Positions 23,517 to 32,557 of a DNA stretch of 64,000 nt are shown here, piece by piece; positions within the stretch are counted from its first letter, which is position 1; every line of letters starts with the position of its first letter. The notes beneath the pieces were generated by a model. It saw only the letters and a list, made by a program, of their open reading frames with translations, ran no database searches and had not been told where the DNA came from. This DNA comes from Pseudohoeflea sp964511625 (lineage in GTDB: Bacteria > Pseudomonadota > Alphaproteobacteria > Rhizobiales > Rhizobiaceae), in NCBI GenBank assembly GCA_964511625.1, contig CAZEJG010000010.1:62001-126000 (forward strand), given 5' to 3'. Made by a program: the position numbers and the translations under genes.

Positions 23517-24893
23517 TCAGAAGAATTCGAGGCTCACCCGGAACATTTGCTCGACATGCTTGACCGCGTCGAGCGTCGCGAAGATCACCACCCGATCCTT
23601 CGCCTTGATGCGGGTATCGCCATCGGGACGGATCACCACCTTCTCCCGGTAGACCGCGCCGATGCGCACGCCGTCGGGCAGTTCCAGATCGCGCAGCGGC
23701 TTGCCGACCAGCGGCGAGGTTTCCATGGCTTCCGCCTCGATGATCTCGGCCGCCCCCTTCTGCACGCTGTGAACGGCGCGGATACGGCCGCGACGGACAT
23801 GCTGGAGAATGCGCGAGATCGTCACCTCGCGCGGATTGATATGTGCGTCGATGCCGAGCGTGCGCGTGAAGTCGTGATAGGACGGATTGTTGATCAGCGC
23901 CATGTTGGCCTTGCAGCCCAGCCGCTTGGCCATGACGGAGGTCAGGATGTTGACCTGGTCGTCATTGGTCAGCGCCACGATCAGATCCGCGTCCTGCACG
24001 TCCGCCTCGACGAGAATTTCCTGATCGAGCGACGAGCCGTTGATCACGACGGTACGCTTGAGAGATTCCGCGATGGATACGGCGCGGGTGCGGTTGTTCT
24101 CGATGATCTTCAGACGGGTGCGAGTCTGTCGCTCCTCGATCGCATGGGCGACGTAGAAACCGATATTGCCGCCGCCAGCGATCACGATACGGGCGGCCTC
24201 CTGCTCTTCATGGCCGAAGAGACCGAGCGTGCGTCGCACGGCGTCGCGCTGGCAGACCACATAAGCGAGGTCGCCCGTTTCCAACTGGTCGGTGGAATGG
24301 GGCACGAACAGTTTTTCGTGCCGCCAGACCCCGACGACGGTGGCATTGAGGTCGGGGAAGAGTTCGCTCAACTGGTCGAGCGGCGTGTTGACGACCGGGC
24401 AGTCCTCCAGACACTCGATCGCCACCATGACGATGGCGTCGTCTGCGAAACGCACGGCGTCCGTGGCACCGGGCAACGCGATGCGGCGCAGTACCACCTT
24501 GCCCACCTCGACTTCCGGCGAGATGATGACGTCGATCGGCATGTGATCGCGCGAGAACAGGTCGGCCCAGTGCGGCCGCAGATAGCTCTGGGCGCGGATA
24601 CGGGCGATCTTGGTGGGCACGTTGAACAGCGAATGCGCCACCTGACAGGCCACCATGTTGACCTCGTCATAGAGCGTCACCGCGATGATCATGTCGGCCT
24701 GTTCGGCCCCGGCCTGCGCCAGCATGTCCGGCTGCGATCCGTGGCCGACATAGCCGCGCACGTCGAGCGTGTCCCGGATACCCTGGATGAGATCGGCGGA
24801 GGTATCGATGACGGAAACGTCGTTTTCTTCCGCCGCCAGGCGCTCGGCAATACCGTAGCCGACCCGGCCCGCTCCGCAGATGATGACTTTCAT
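23517..24893 (-). CDS. trkA: Trk system potassium uptake protein TrkA
   Basis: This 458-residue peripheral membrane regulator of the TrkH/TrkG K+ transporter has two tandem RCK units. Each has a TrkA-N Rossmann fold (MKVIICGAGRVGYGIAERL, and IVIAGGGNIGFYVAHAIEE at about residue 230) followed by a TrkA-C domain. Bound NAD(H)/ATP controls the transporter. ATG 24893 begins the first Rossmann strand as expected; upstream in-frame codons are not supported. It follows ntrX on the same strand after 60 bp, a conserved arrangement in this order. Confidence 0.94.
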   Translation of the reverse strand: MKVIICGAGRVGYGIAERLAAEENDVSVIDTSADLIQGIRDTLDVRGYVGHGSQPDMLAQAGAEQADMIIAVTLYDEVNMVACQVAHSLFNVPTKIARIRAQSYLRPHWADLFSRDHMPIDVIISPEVEVGKVVLRRIALPGATDAVRFADDAIVMVAIECLEDCPVVNTPLDQLSELFPDLNATVVGVWRHEKLFVPHSTDQLETGDLAYVVCQRDAVRRTLGLFGHEEQEAARIVIAGGGNIGFYVAHAIEERQTRTRLKIIENNRTRAVSIAESLKRTVVINGSSLDQEILVEADVQDADLIVALTNDDQVNILTSVMAKRLGCKANMALINNPSYHDFTRTLGIDAHINPREVTISRILQHVRRGRIRAVHSVQKGAAEIIEAEAMETSPLVGKPLRDLELPDGVRIGAVYREKVVIRPDGDTRIKAKDRVVIFATLDAVKHVEQMFRVSLEFF

Positions 24894-24953
24894 TCGCTTA
24901 CCCCGGCGAGAGTGTCCCGGTCGCACCCGACGGCGCGACCGGCTTCTCCTGCC

Positions 24954-26318
24954 TTATACGCCAAGCGATTTCAACTTGCGATGCAGCGCGGACCGTTCCA
25001 TCCCGACATATTCGGCCGTCCGCGAGATATTGCCGCCGAACCGGTTGATCTGCGCAATGAGATAGTCGCGCTCGAACATTTCACGCGCCTCGCGCAGGGG
25101 GAGCGTCATGATGTGCTCGGCATTTCCGGTCCCCGTCTTGGGCAACATGTCGGACACGTCGTCGGGCAGCATGTCGGCCGTGATGATCGTGTCCGGTCCG
25201 TCGCTGCGGGCCAGAATCATCAACCGTTCCATATAGTTGCGCAGCTGTCGAATATTGCCCGGCCAGCTGTGCGCCTGGATCACCGCCATCGCGTCGTCGC
25301 CGATCTTGCGGTTGCGGATGCCGGCCTGTTCGGAGATCTGCCGCATGAACATGTCGACGAGGAACGGGATGTCCTCGCGCCGCTCGGCGAGCGCGGGGAC
25401 CCGAACCGGCACCACCGCGAGACGGTGGTAGAGGTCCTCGCGGAATTCACCCGCCGAAATCAGCGCTTCCAGATTGACCGCGGTCGAGGAGATGATCCGC
25501 ACGTCCACCTTGACCCGCTTGGTACCGCCGACGCGCTCGAACTGCTGATCGACGAGCACGCGGAGAATCTTGTTCTGGGTGCCGCGCGGCATGTCCGCGA
25601 TCTCGTCGAGATAGAGGATGCCGCGATGGGCCTCTTCCAGAACACCGATCTTGCGTTCGTGGCTCGAAGTGCTTTCGGTACCGAAGAGCGCGATTTCCAT
25701 TCGCTCGGGCGTGAGACCCGCAGCGTTCAGAACGACGAAGGGCCCGTTGGCGCGGCTCGAGTTCTTGTGAATCAGTCTGGCCACGAGTTCCTTGCCGCTG
25801 CCGGACGGCCCCATGATCATGATCCGGCTGTTGGTGGGCGCCACCTTCTCGATCGTCTGCTTGAGCTGCGAGATCGCCAGCGACGTCCCGATCAGTTCAA
25901 CCGGATCGCCGGAGCGGCGCTTGAGATCGGAGACCTCCTTGCGCAGGTTCGAGGTTTCGAGCGCCCGTTCGGCGACCAGGACCAGCCGATCCGCCTTGAA
26001 GGGCTTCTCGATGAAATCATAGGCGCCGCGCCGGATCGCGGAGACAGCGGTCTCGATGTTGCCGTGGCCGGAGATCATGACGACCGGAAGTTCCGGATAA
26101 CGCGACTTGATCTCGTCGAGCAACGCCAGACCGTCGAGCCTGCTCCCCTGCAGCCAGATGTCGAGGAAGACGAGCCGCGGAACGCGATCGGAAATCGCCG
26201 CCAGCGCACTGTCGGCATCATGCGCCGACCGCGTCTCGTGACCTTCGTCGTCCAGAATGCCGCAGACGAGTTCGCGAATATCGGCCTCGTCGTCGACGAC
26301 CAGGATATCAGACGCCAT
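24954..26318 (-). CDS. ntrX: Nitrogen assimilation response regulator NtrX
   Basis: This 454-residue regulator has a receiver domain (DDEADIRELV; phospho-Asp in LVFLDIWLQGSRLDG), an AAA+ domain with Walker A GPSGSGKE and Walker B LYLDEIAD, and a C-terminal Fis-type HTH (GGNISRTAEYVGMERSALHRKLKSLGV). The sigma-54 contact motif GAFTGA is absent: the equivalent place reads GTESTSSHERKIG, as known for alphaproteobacterial NtrX. It therefore probably acts without sigma-54. ATG 26318 has GGAG 7 bases upstream. It overlaps the ntrY end by 11 bp. Confidence 0.94.
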   Translation of the reverse strand: MASDILVVDDEADIRELVCGILDDEGHETRSAHDADSALAAISDRVPRLVFLDIWLQGSRLDGLALLDEIKSRYPELPVVMISGHGNIETAVSAIRRGAYDFIEKPFKADRLVLVAERALETSNLRKEVSDLKRRSGDPVELIGTSLAISQLKQTIEKVAPTNSRIMIMGPSGSGKELVARLIHKNSSRANGPFVVLNAAGLTPERMEIALFGTESTSSHERKIGVLEEAHRGILYLDEIADMPRGTQNKILRVLVDQQFERVGGTKRVKVDVRIISSTAVNLEALISAGEFREDLYHRLAVVPVRVPALAERREDIPFLVDMFMRQISEQAGIRNRKIGDDAMAVIQAHSWPGNIRQLRNYMERLMILARSDGPDTIITADMLPDDVSDMLPKTGTGNAEHIMTLPLREAREMFERDYLIAQINRFGGNISRTAEYVGMERSALHRKLKSLGV

Positions 26319-28602
26319 GTCCATTCTCCCTCGCAGGTGTGTCGGGACCTTCCGGCGTCGGGTCAGCCGATCGGACCGGAAGCCAGACCGAGATCATCGC
26401 CCCCTTTCCGCCGTCGATATCGCCCGGGGCATCCTGCAACTGCAGCCATCCGCCGTGATCCTCGATGATTTTTTTCACGATCGCCAATCCAAGGCCCGTG
26501 CCCTTGTCGCGCATCGTCATATAGGGCTCGAGCAGCCGGTGGCGGTTCTCCGTCGGCAGCCCGCGCCCGTTGTCGATGATTTCCACCCGGAAACCGTCAT
26601 CCGCCGGTCGCGCGCGCACGTGGATGTGCTTGCCGTCCCGCTCGGCATCGCCAGGCACCGAATCGATTGCTTCCGTCGCGTTCTTGATCAGGTTTCCGAA
26701 GGCCTGAGACAGCATGCGCGAATCGAACATGCCCTCCATCGGCTTGTCTTCCGGCCACTCGCTGTGAAACTCGATGTCCTGACGGCTGACTTCGCGCAGG
26801 AATATGGTTTCCTTGAGAATATCACGCAGGTCGGCACGCGCCTTCGCCGGTTTCGGCATGCGCGCGAACGACGAGAACTCGTCGACCATCCGGCCGATAT
26901 CCTCCACCTGCCGCACGATGGTGTCGGTGCATTGGTCGAACACCGCCCGGTCATCATCGGGTATCTGCTTGCCGTAGCGGCGGCGGATGCGTTCCGCCGA
27001 CAGCTGGATCGGCGTGAGCGGATTCTTGATCTCGTGGGCGATGCGCCGGGCCACGTCCGCCCAGGCGGTCGAACGTTGGGCGATCAACAGGTCGGTAATG
27101 TCGTCGAGCGTGATGACGAAGGATTCGAGCCCGTCATGGGTTTCTTCCCGCGTCACCTTCACATCCAGCGTGCGTTCCTTGCCGCCGCGCTTGAGCACGA
27201 TCTGGCTCCGGGTCTCACGCCCAGGCAACAGCGCCGCCTTAGCGATGAGATCGCTGAATTCAGGCGCGACATTGGCGATCGGCTCTCCGATGACCGCACG
27301 CGCGTCGTCTGTCAGGATCGAGGTGGCCGATCGGTTGGCGATCGTCACGCTGGTGTCGTGATCCACGCCAACGACACCGGCGGAGACTCCCGAGAGAACG
27401 GCTTCGGTAAAGCGCCGGCGATCGTCGATCTGATCCTTGGCGGCCAGAATCTCGTCTCGCTGCGTGCGGATCTGGACGATCATGTTGTTGAACGTCTGGG
27501 CAAGTGAAGCCACGTCGCCGTCCGACGCATGGACCGGAACGACGATTTCGAAATTGCCCGATGCAACCTCGTCGGAAGCGTTGATCAAAACCCGGATCGG
27601 ACGCACCAGTCGGTCGGCCACGGCGATCGCGGTCCAGATCGCCGCGATCAGCACGACAAGCGCAAAGCCGATGTAGAGAATACCGAAGGCGAACTGCAGG
27701 GGCGCCCTGCCCGCTTCCAGCGTCTGGTACTCCTGCGTCGCCTCGCGCATCTCGCGCATCGATTTGATCACCTCAGGATCGACCGCGCGCACGGTGTAGA
27801 GAAAGGTGTTGTCGATCTGCTGCATCGGCAGGACCGCGCCGACGAGGTTGGTCACACCCGGAGGAATGAGCGTCGGCTTGCCGTTGACCGCATCCTTGAG
27901 TGCGTCGGCAGGTATTGCCGGCAAGGGCCGCTCGGTCTTGATGTCCGCCTGCAGGATGACGCTACCATCGGCGCGAACGAAAAAGGCGCCGAGCAGGCCG
28001 CGCCCGACCGCCTGGCGGGTCATGAAGTTGATGAAGCCGGTGCGGTCGAGGCTGTAGAGCGAGCGCGCATTGTCGAGGTCGTTGGCCATGGAGACCGTCT
28101 GACCCTGCAGGAAGCGGGCATTTTCGAGCACATAGGCCTCGGCCACCGAGAGCGACGAATTGACGATCGACTTGGTGCGCAAGGAGAACCAGCGATCAAG
28201 GCCGACATCGAGCGTGATCGAGGCGACGATCGCAACCAGGATCGCAGGCAGGATGGCAACAATCGAAAACAGCGCGACGATGCGGATATGCAGCCGGGCC
28301 GCGGCCTTGCCGCGCGTCCGTGCGCGAAGCAGCGTCCGGATTTCCAGAACCACCAGCGCCAGCATGCCGAGGACGAAGACGAGGTTGACGACGATCGCCG
28401 TCATGACCACGGATTCGTCGGGTTCTATCGGGGTGACGCCGAGCAGGATGGCGAAGGAAACGAGCGCGCTGATGAAGGCCAGGCCGACCAGCGCCATGCC
28501 CGGGATCGTCAACTTGTTTTCGTTAAGCCGCTCGAGCACCGGTGTCGGCAGGTCGGCTCCTGAGCCGGTGGCTCCTGATCCTGTATCTGTCGCCAAGGTC
28601 AC
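26308..28602 (-). CDS. ntrY: Nitrogen regulation sensor histidine kinase NtrY
   Basis: This is a ~764-residue inner-membrane kinase partner of NtrX. Several transmembrane segments lie in the first ~330 residues, around a periplasmic loop, followed by HAMP (RPIRVLINASDEVASGNFEI), PAS, an H-box VARRIAHEIKNPLTPIQLSAE and ATPase boxes NLIKNATEAID, DNGRGLP and DKGTGLGLAIVKKI. The start is uncertain: GTG 28602 gives a family-like length, while the frame runs up to 28719. The 158-bp gap from ntrC suggests an own promoter for ntrYX. Confidence 0.92.
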   Translation of the reverse strand: MTLATDTGSGATGSGADLPTPVLERLNENKLTIPGMALVGLAFISALVSFAILLGVTPIEPDESVVMTAIVVNLVFVLGMLALVVLEIRTLLRARTRGKAAARLHIRIVALFSIVAILPAILVAIVASITLDVGLDRWFSLRTKSIVNSSLSVAEAYVLENARFLQGQTVSMANDLDNARSLYSLDRTGFINFMTRQAVGRGLLGAFFVRADGSVILQADIKTERPLPAIPADALKDAVNGKPTLIPPGVTNLVGAVLPMQQIDNTFLYTVRAVDPEVIKSMREMREATQEYQTLEAGRAPLQFAFGILYIGFALVVLIAAIWTAIAVADRLVRPIRVLINASDEVASGNFEIVVPVHASDGDVASLAQTFNNMIVQIRTQRDEILAAKDQIDDRRRFTEAVLSGVSAGVVGVDHDTSVTIANRSATSILTDDARAVIGEPIANVAPEFSDLIAKAALLPGRETRSQIVLKRGGKERTLDVKVTREETHDGLESFVITLDDITDLLIAQRSTAWADVARRIAHEIKNPLTPIQLSAERIRRRYGKQIPDDDRAVFDQCTDTIVRQVEDIGRMVDEFSSFARMPKPAKARADLRDILKETIFLREVSRQDIEFHSEWPEDKPMEGMFDSRMLSQAFGNLIKNATEAIDSVPGDAERDGKHIHVRARPADDGFRVEIIDNGRGLPTENRHRLLEPYMTMRDKGTGLGLAIVKKIIEDHGGWLQLQDAPGDIDGGKGAMISVWLPVRSADPTPEGPDTPARENGHGV

Positions 28603-28760
28603 CGGCCGTCTTCGCTCCGTTGCCGCATGCTTCGATAGTTGCCCTAGAGCAACAGAATGTGGCGAAATTGCAACGTTTGCTGTCCGACTGTCAACCAACC
28701 GGCTGGTTTTCCAGAGCATTTACAGGGCTTGAGGCCGTTTCCACCTCAATGAGCCCCGAC

Positions 28761-30215
28761 TCAGTTGGGCCGGGGAGAACGGTAGACTGTCACGCCGAGT
28801 TCGCGAATCTTCTTGCGCAGGGTGTTGCGGTTGAGGCCGAGAAGATCGGCGGCCTTGATCTGGTTGCCGCGGGTGGCCGTGAGCGCTGCGAGGATCAACG
28901 GATACTCCACTTCCTCGATCACCCTCTGATAAAGGCCGCTCGGCGGAAGTTCCTCGCCGAACTCGGCGAAATACCGGCGCATGTTCTCTTCCACCGCGCC
29001 GCCGATCGTCAGCGGCGAGGAACCGCCTACATCGTGACCGATCCCCGTCTCCGCCGATTCGGTCCGCAGCTCGTTCTCGATTATTTCGCCCGAGATGACG
29101 TCCTGCGGATAAAGCGCCATCACACGGCGCACGACATTTTCGAGTTCGCGGACGTTGCCCGGCCATGGATAAGCCTTGAGCAAGTCGAAAGCAGGGCCGT
29201 CGAAGCGTTTGGGGTCGAGCCCCTCTTCCACCGCCTGGCGGACGAAGTGGCGGACGAGATCCGGTACGTCCTCGGAACGGTCGCGAAGTGCGGGCAGCCG
29301 AAGCGGCACGACGTTGAGACGGTAATAGAGGTCCTCGCGGAACAGACCCTGGTTGATGAGGATCTTCAGATCCTTGTTGGTTGCGGCCACGATCCGCACA
29401 TCCGTCTTGATCGCGGTCCGGCCGCCGACGGTGGTGTACTCACCCTGCTGGAGCACGCGCAGAAGCCGGGTCTGGGCGTCCATCGGCATGTCGCCGATCT
29501 CGTCGAGAAACAGCGTTCCGCCCTCGGCCTGTTCGAACCGGCCGGTCGAGCGGTTCTGCGCACCGGTGAAGGCGCCCTTTTCGTGGCCGAACAGTTCCGA
29601 TTCGATCAGGTCGCGCGGAATGGCCGCCATGTTGATCGCCACGAACGGGCCGTTGCGCCGTTTGCCGTAATCATGGAGCGCACGGGCGACCAGTTCCTTT
29701 CCGGTGCCCGATTCGCCGGTGATCATCAGCGTCAGGTCGGTCTGCATCAGACGAGCGAGAACCCGGTAGATTTCCTGCATCGCAGTCGAACGGCCGACCA
29801 GCGGCATGCCCTCGCCGGCGTCGTCGACGCTCTGGGTGGTCTTCTTCTTCGGCTCCGACAGTGCCCGGCCGACGATCCCGATCATCTCGGTCAGGTCGAA
29901 GGGTTTGGGCAGATAGTCGTAAGCGCCGCTTTCCGATGCCTTGATCGCCGTCATGAAGGTGTTCTGCGCGCTCATCACCAGCACCGGAAGATCCGGACGC
30001 ATGCGGCGGATACGCGGCAGGAGATCGAAGGCGTTCTCGTCCGGCATCACCACGTCGGTGATCACCAGATCGCCCTCACCGGCGGAAATCCACCGCCACA
30101 ACGTCGTGGCGTTGGACGTGATGCGGACTTCGTAACCTGCGCGGCTGAGCGCCTGGTTGAGCACCGTGCGGATTGCCGCATCGTCGTCGGCAACGAGAAT
30201 GGTCGCTTTTGTCAT
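28761..30215 (-). CDS. ntrC: Nitrogen regulation response regulator NtrC
   Basis: This 484-residue sigma-54 activator is controlled by NtrB. It has a receiver (VADDDAAIRTVL; phospho-Asp in LVITDVVMPDENAF), an AAA+ domain with Walker A GESGTGKE, the sigma-54 loop GAFTGAQ, Walker B LFLDEIGDMP and a C-terminal Fis-type HTH (IKAADLLGLNRNTLRKKIRELGV). It activates glutamine synthetase and ammonium-transport genes when nitrogen is low. It starts 4 bp inside the end of ntrB. Contrast with NtrX, which lacks the GAFTGA loop. Confidence 0.96.
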   Translation of the reverse strand: MTKATILVADDDAAIRTVLNQALSRAGYEVRITSNATTLWRWISAGEGDLVITDVVMPDENAFDLLPRIRRMRPDLPVLVMSAQNTFMTAIKASESGAYDYLPKPFDLTEMIGIVGRALSEPKKKTTQSVDDAGEGMPLVGRSTAMQEIYRVLARLMQTDLTLMITGESGTGKELVARALHDYGKRRNGPFVAINMAAIPRDLIESELFGHEKGAFTGAQNRSTGRFEQAEGGTLFLDEIGDMPMDAQTRLLRVLQQGEYTTVGGRTAIKTDVRIVAATNKDLKILINQGLFREDLYYRLNVVPLRLPALRDRSEDVPDLVRHFVRQAVEEGLDPKRFDGPAFDLLKAYPWPGNVRELENVVRRVMALYPQDVISGEIIENELRTESAETGIGHDVGGSSPLTIGGAVEENMRRYFAEFGEELPPSGLYQRVIEEVEYPLILAALTATRGNQIKAADLLGLNRNTLRKKIRELGVTVYRSPRPN

Positions 30216-31375
30216 CGTTTCAATTCCATGGATGCCCGGGCCACATCGACGACCGGTGGAGCGTCGCGGGAAGCTGGCATCAGTACGCGAAAGATCGTCT
30301 TGGTTCCCTGGCTGTCACATTCGATGATGCCGCCATGACCGCCGACGATCTTGGCAACGAGCGCCAGACCGAGGCCGGTCCCGTTGGTTTTGGTCGTGAT
30401 GAAAGGGTCGAAGAGCAGCGGCAGCAGGTCGGACGGGACGCCCGGCCCGTTGTCCTGGACGCAGAATTCGAGCGGCAGGGACACCTTCTCGGAGCTTCCC
30501 GGAACGGAGAGCTTAATTCCGGGGCGGTAAGCCGTGGTCAGCACGATCTCGCCGTCGGACGCATCGCCGATCGCCTCGGCAGCGTTCTTGACGAGGTTGA
30601 GAAAGACCTGGATCAGCTGATCGCGGTTGGCATAGACCGGCGGCAACGAGGGATCGTAGAGCTCGACGAACTTGATCTTGCGCGCAAAGCCCGCCTTGGC
30701 GAGCGACTTCACATGATCGAGCACCGAGTGAATGTTGACCGGTTCACGATCCACCGGCCGTTCGTCGGAGAAGATCTCCATGCGGTCGACCAGCGAGACG
30801 ATCCGGTCGGTCTCGTCACGGATCAGCCGCGCCAGCGCCCTGTCCTCGTCGCCGACGGAGCTTTCAAGAAGCTGTGCGGCGCCGCGAATGCCCGAAAGCG
30901 GGTTCTTGATCTCGTGCGCCAGCATCGAGGCGAGACCGGTGACCGAGCGCGCCGCGCCGCGATGGGTGAGCTGGCGATCAATCTTGTCGGCCATCGAGCG
31001 TTCCTGCAGCACGATGACGACGTGATCCTGCGGGCCGCTGGTCAGCGGCGCGGCATAGATGTCGACCAGCTTGTCGTATCCGAGACGGGGCGAACTGAGA
31101 TCAACCTTGTATTCGTTGATCGGCGCGCGACGTTCGCGCACCTGATCGATCAGGGCGACGAGCGGACTGCCGAACGGCACCAAAGTTTCGATACCCTGCT
31201 TGGCCAAGTGTGCCGCACTGGCACCGAAAAACGATTCGGCTTCCCAGTTGGCGAAGGCGAGATTGCCGTCGCCGTCGATCATGATCACCGGGTGCTGGAT
31301 GGCGTTGAGTACGGCAAGCGGCCCCGCGCCCCCGTCGGTGCCCCAGTCGGCAGTCCAGGTCTCGGAATTCTTCAT
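30212..31375 (-). CDS. ntrB: Nitrogen regulation sensor histidine kinase NtrB
   Basis: This 387-residue cytoplasmic kinase/phosphatase acts on NtrC and is gated by PII. It has an N-terminal PAS domain (AIQHPVIMIDGDGNLAFANW), the H-box SMLAHEIKNPLSGIRGAAQL and ATPase boxes FLNLVKNAAEAIG, DNGPGVP and GTGLGLALV. No transmembrane segment is visible. ATG 31375 overlaps the dusB stop by 4 bp, giving the classical dusB(nifR3)-ntrB-ntrC operon. Confidence 0.95.
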   Translation of the reverse strand: MKNSETWTADWGTDGGAGPLAVLNAIQHPVIMIDGDGNLAFANWEAESFFGASAAHLAKQGIETLVPFGSPLVALIDQVRERRAPINEYKVDLSSPRLGYDKLVDIYAAPLTSGPQDHVVIVLQERSMADKIDRQLTHRGAARSVTGLASMLAHEIKNPLSGIRGAAQLLESSVGDEDRALARLIRDETDRIVSLVDRMEIFSDERPVDREPVNIHSVLDHVKSLAKAGFARKIKFVELYDPSLPPVYANRDQLIQVFLNLVKNAAEAIGDASDGEIVLTTAYRPGIKLSVPGSSEKVSLPLEFCVQDNGPGVPSDLLPLLFDPFITTKTNGTGLGLALVAKIVGGHGGIIECDSQGTKTIFRVLMPASRDAPPVVDVARASMELKR

Positions 31376-32367
31376 GCCGCCTGCTCCCGGCTGTGGGTGA
31401 TATCCCAATCACCGTCGAGCGCCTCGGCGAAGAGCCGCGCCACGGTTTCGGGGAATTGTCCGGTCATGATGTCGCGGCGCAATGCGCCGGGAACGTCCGG
31501 CGCAAGATGATCGAGATACCAGCCGAGATGCTTGCGCGCATGGCGCACGCCCGCGCCCTCACCATAGTGGTCGAGCATCATCGCATAGTGCTCGCAAGCA
31601 ATTGCAACGTGGTCAGGCCGCGACGTCGGCACCGCGGGGTCACCCGCGATCTCGCCGCAGAGCCAGGGGCGCCCCTGCGTTGCACGGCCGACCATCACCG
31701 CATCCGCACCGGTGATCTTCAGACAGGCCTCGGCGTCCTTACGGCTCGAAATGTCGCCGTTGGCAACGAAGGGGACGTCGACCACCTCGCGCACCCGGGC
31801 GATCGCCTGCCAGTCCGCCTTGCCCTCGTAGAACTGGCACCGCGTGCGACCGTGGACGGTGATCATCCGCACACCGGCCTTCACGGCGGCGGAGGCAAGC
31901 TCCGAAGCGTTGAGACTGTTTTCGTCCCAGCCGAGCCGCATCTTCAGCGTCACCGGCACGGAGACCGCCTTCACCGTCGCCTCAATGATTGCAACCGCGC
32001 GTTCGGGCTCGCGCATCAGCGCGGAACCCGAATAGCCGCCCGTCACCTTCTTGGCCGGACAACCCATGTTGATGTCGATGATGTCGGCGCCCTGATCTTC
32101 GGCGATGATCGCCGCCTCGGCCATCCAGTGCGGCTCACGGCCGGCAAGCTGGACGACGTGCGGGCGGAAGTCGGCTGCTTTCAGCCGAACCCAGGATTCC
32201 GCACGGTTGGCGACGAGTTCGCGGCTCGCCACCATTTCCGTCACCACCATGCCGGCGCCGCACCGCGCCGCGATCTGACGGAACGGCAAATCGGTCACGC
32301 CCGACATCGGCGCCAGGAAAATCCGGTTGCGGGTGGCGACCGCGTCGATTAGCAATGGCTCGTCCAT
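31372..32367 (-). CDS. dusB: tRNA-dihydrouridine synthase DusB (NifR3)
   Basis: This 331-residue FMN enzyme reduces uridine to dihydrouridine in the tRNA D-loop. Motifs include FLAPMSGVTDLPFR, the active-site cysteine in INMGCPAKKVTGGYSGSALM, VHGRTRCQFYEGKADW and VANGDISS. ATG 32367 is preferred (AAGGG 6-7 bases upstream); an in-frame ATG at 32400 is possible. It heads the dusB-ntrBC operon, the NifR3 arrangement known in rhizobia and Rhodobacter. Confidence 0.94.
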   Translation of the reverse strand: MDEPLLIDAVATRNRIFLAPMSGVTDLPFRQIAARCGAGMVVTEMVASRELVANRAESWVRLKAADFRPHVVQLAGREPHWMAEAAIIAEDQGADIIDINMGCPAKKVTGGYSGSALMREPERAVAIIEATVKAVSVPVTLKMRLGWDENSLNASELASAAVKAGVRMITVHGRTRCQFYEGKADWQAIARVREVVDVPFVANGDISSRKDAEACLKITGADAVMVGRATQGRPWLCGEIAGDPAVPTSRPDHVAIACEHYAMMLDHYGEGAGVRHARKHLGWYLDHLAPDVPGALRRDIMTGQFPETVARLFAEALDGDWDITHSREQAA

Positions 32368-32557
32368 TTGACCCTTACAGACTGCATTTACCGGATGCAT
32401 CCGGAAACTTTGCCCATTTTTTAGACAATCACCTCGCTCTTGCCAAGCGGCAAGATGTTCGGCACACAAGGTTTTTGGCGGCAAACGGGTATCGAGGTTA
32501 ATTGGACGCTCCGGCGTCGGTTCCACCTGCGCCGCGCGGTGGAGGTCCTAGACATCT

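Noticed and set aside
23547..26468. A 973-codon open frame on the plus strand, antisense to trkA and ntrX
   Set aside because: It lies fully opposite two well-supported genes, its translation is Arg/His/Asp-rich without domains, and such long antisense frames are expected at this GC content.
28730..28750. Hairpin TTGAGG/CCTCAA after ntrC as a terminator
   Set aside because: The stem has 6 bp and no T-run on the ntrC strand, so it is not supported as a terminator.
28542..30338. A 598-codon open frame on the plus strand opposite ntrC
   Set aside because: It is the complement of NtrC codons, with no ribosome site, no recognisable domain and the same GC-shadow composition.
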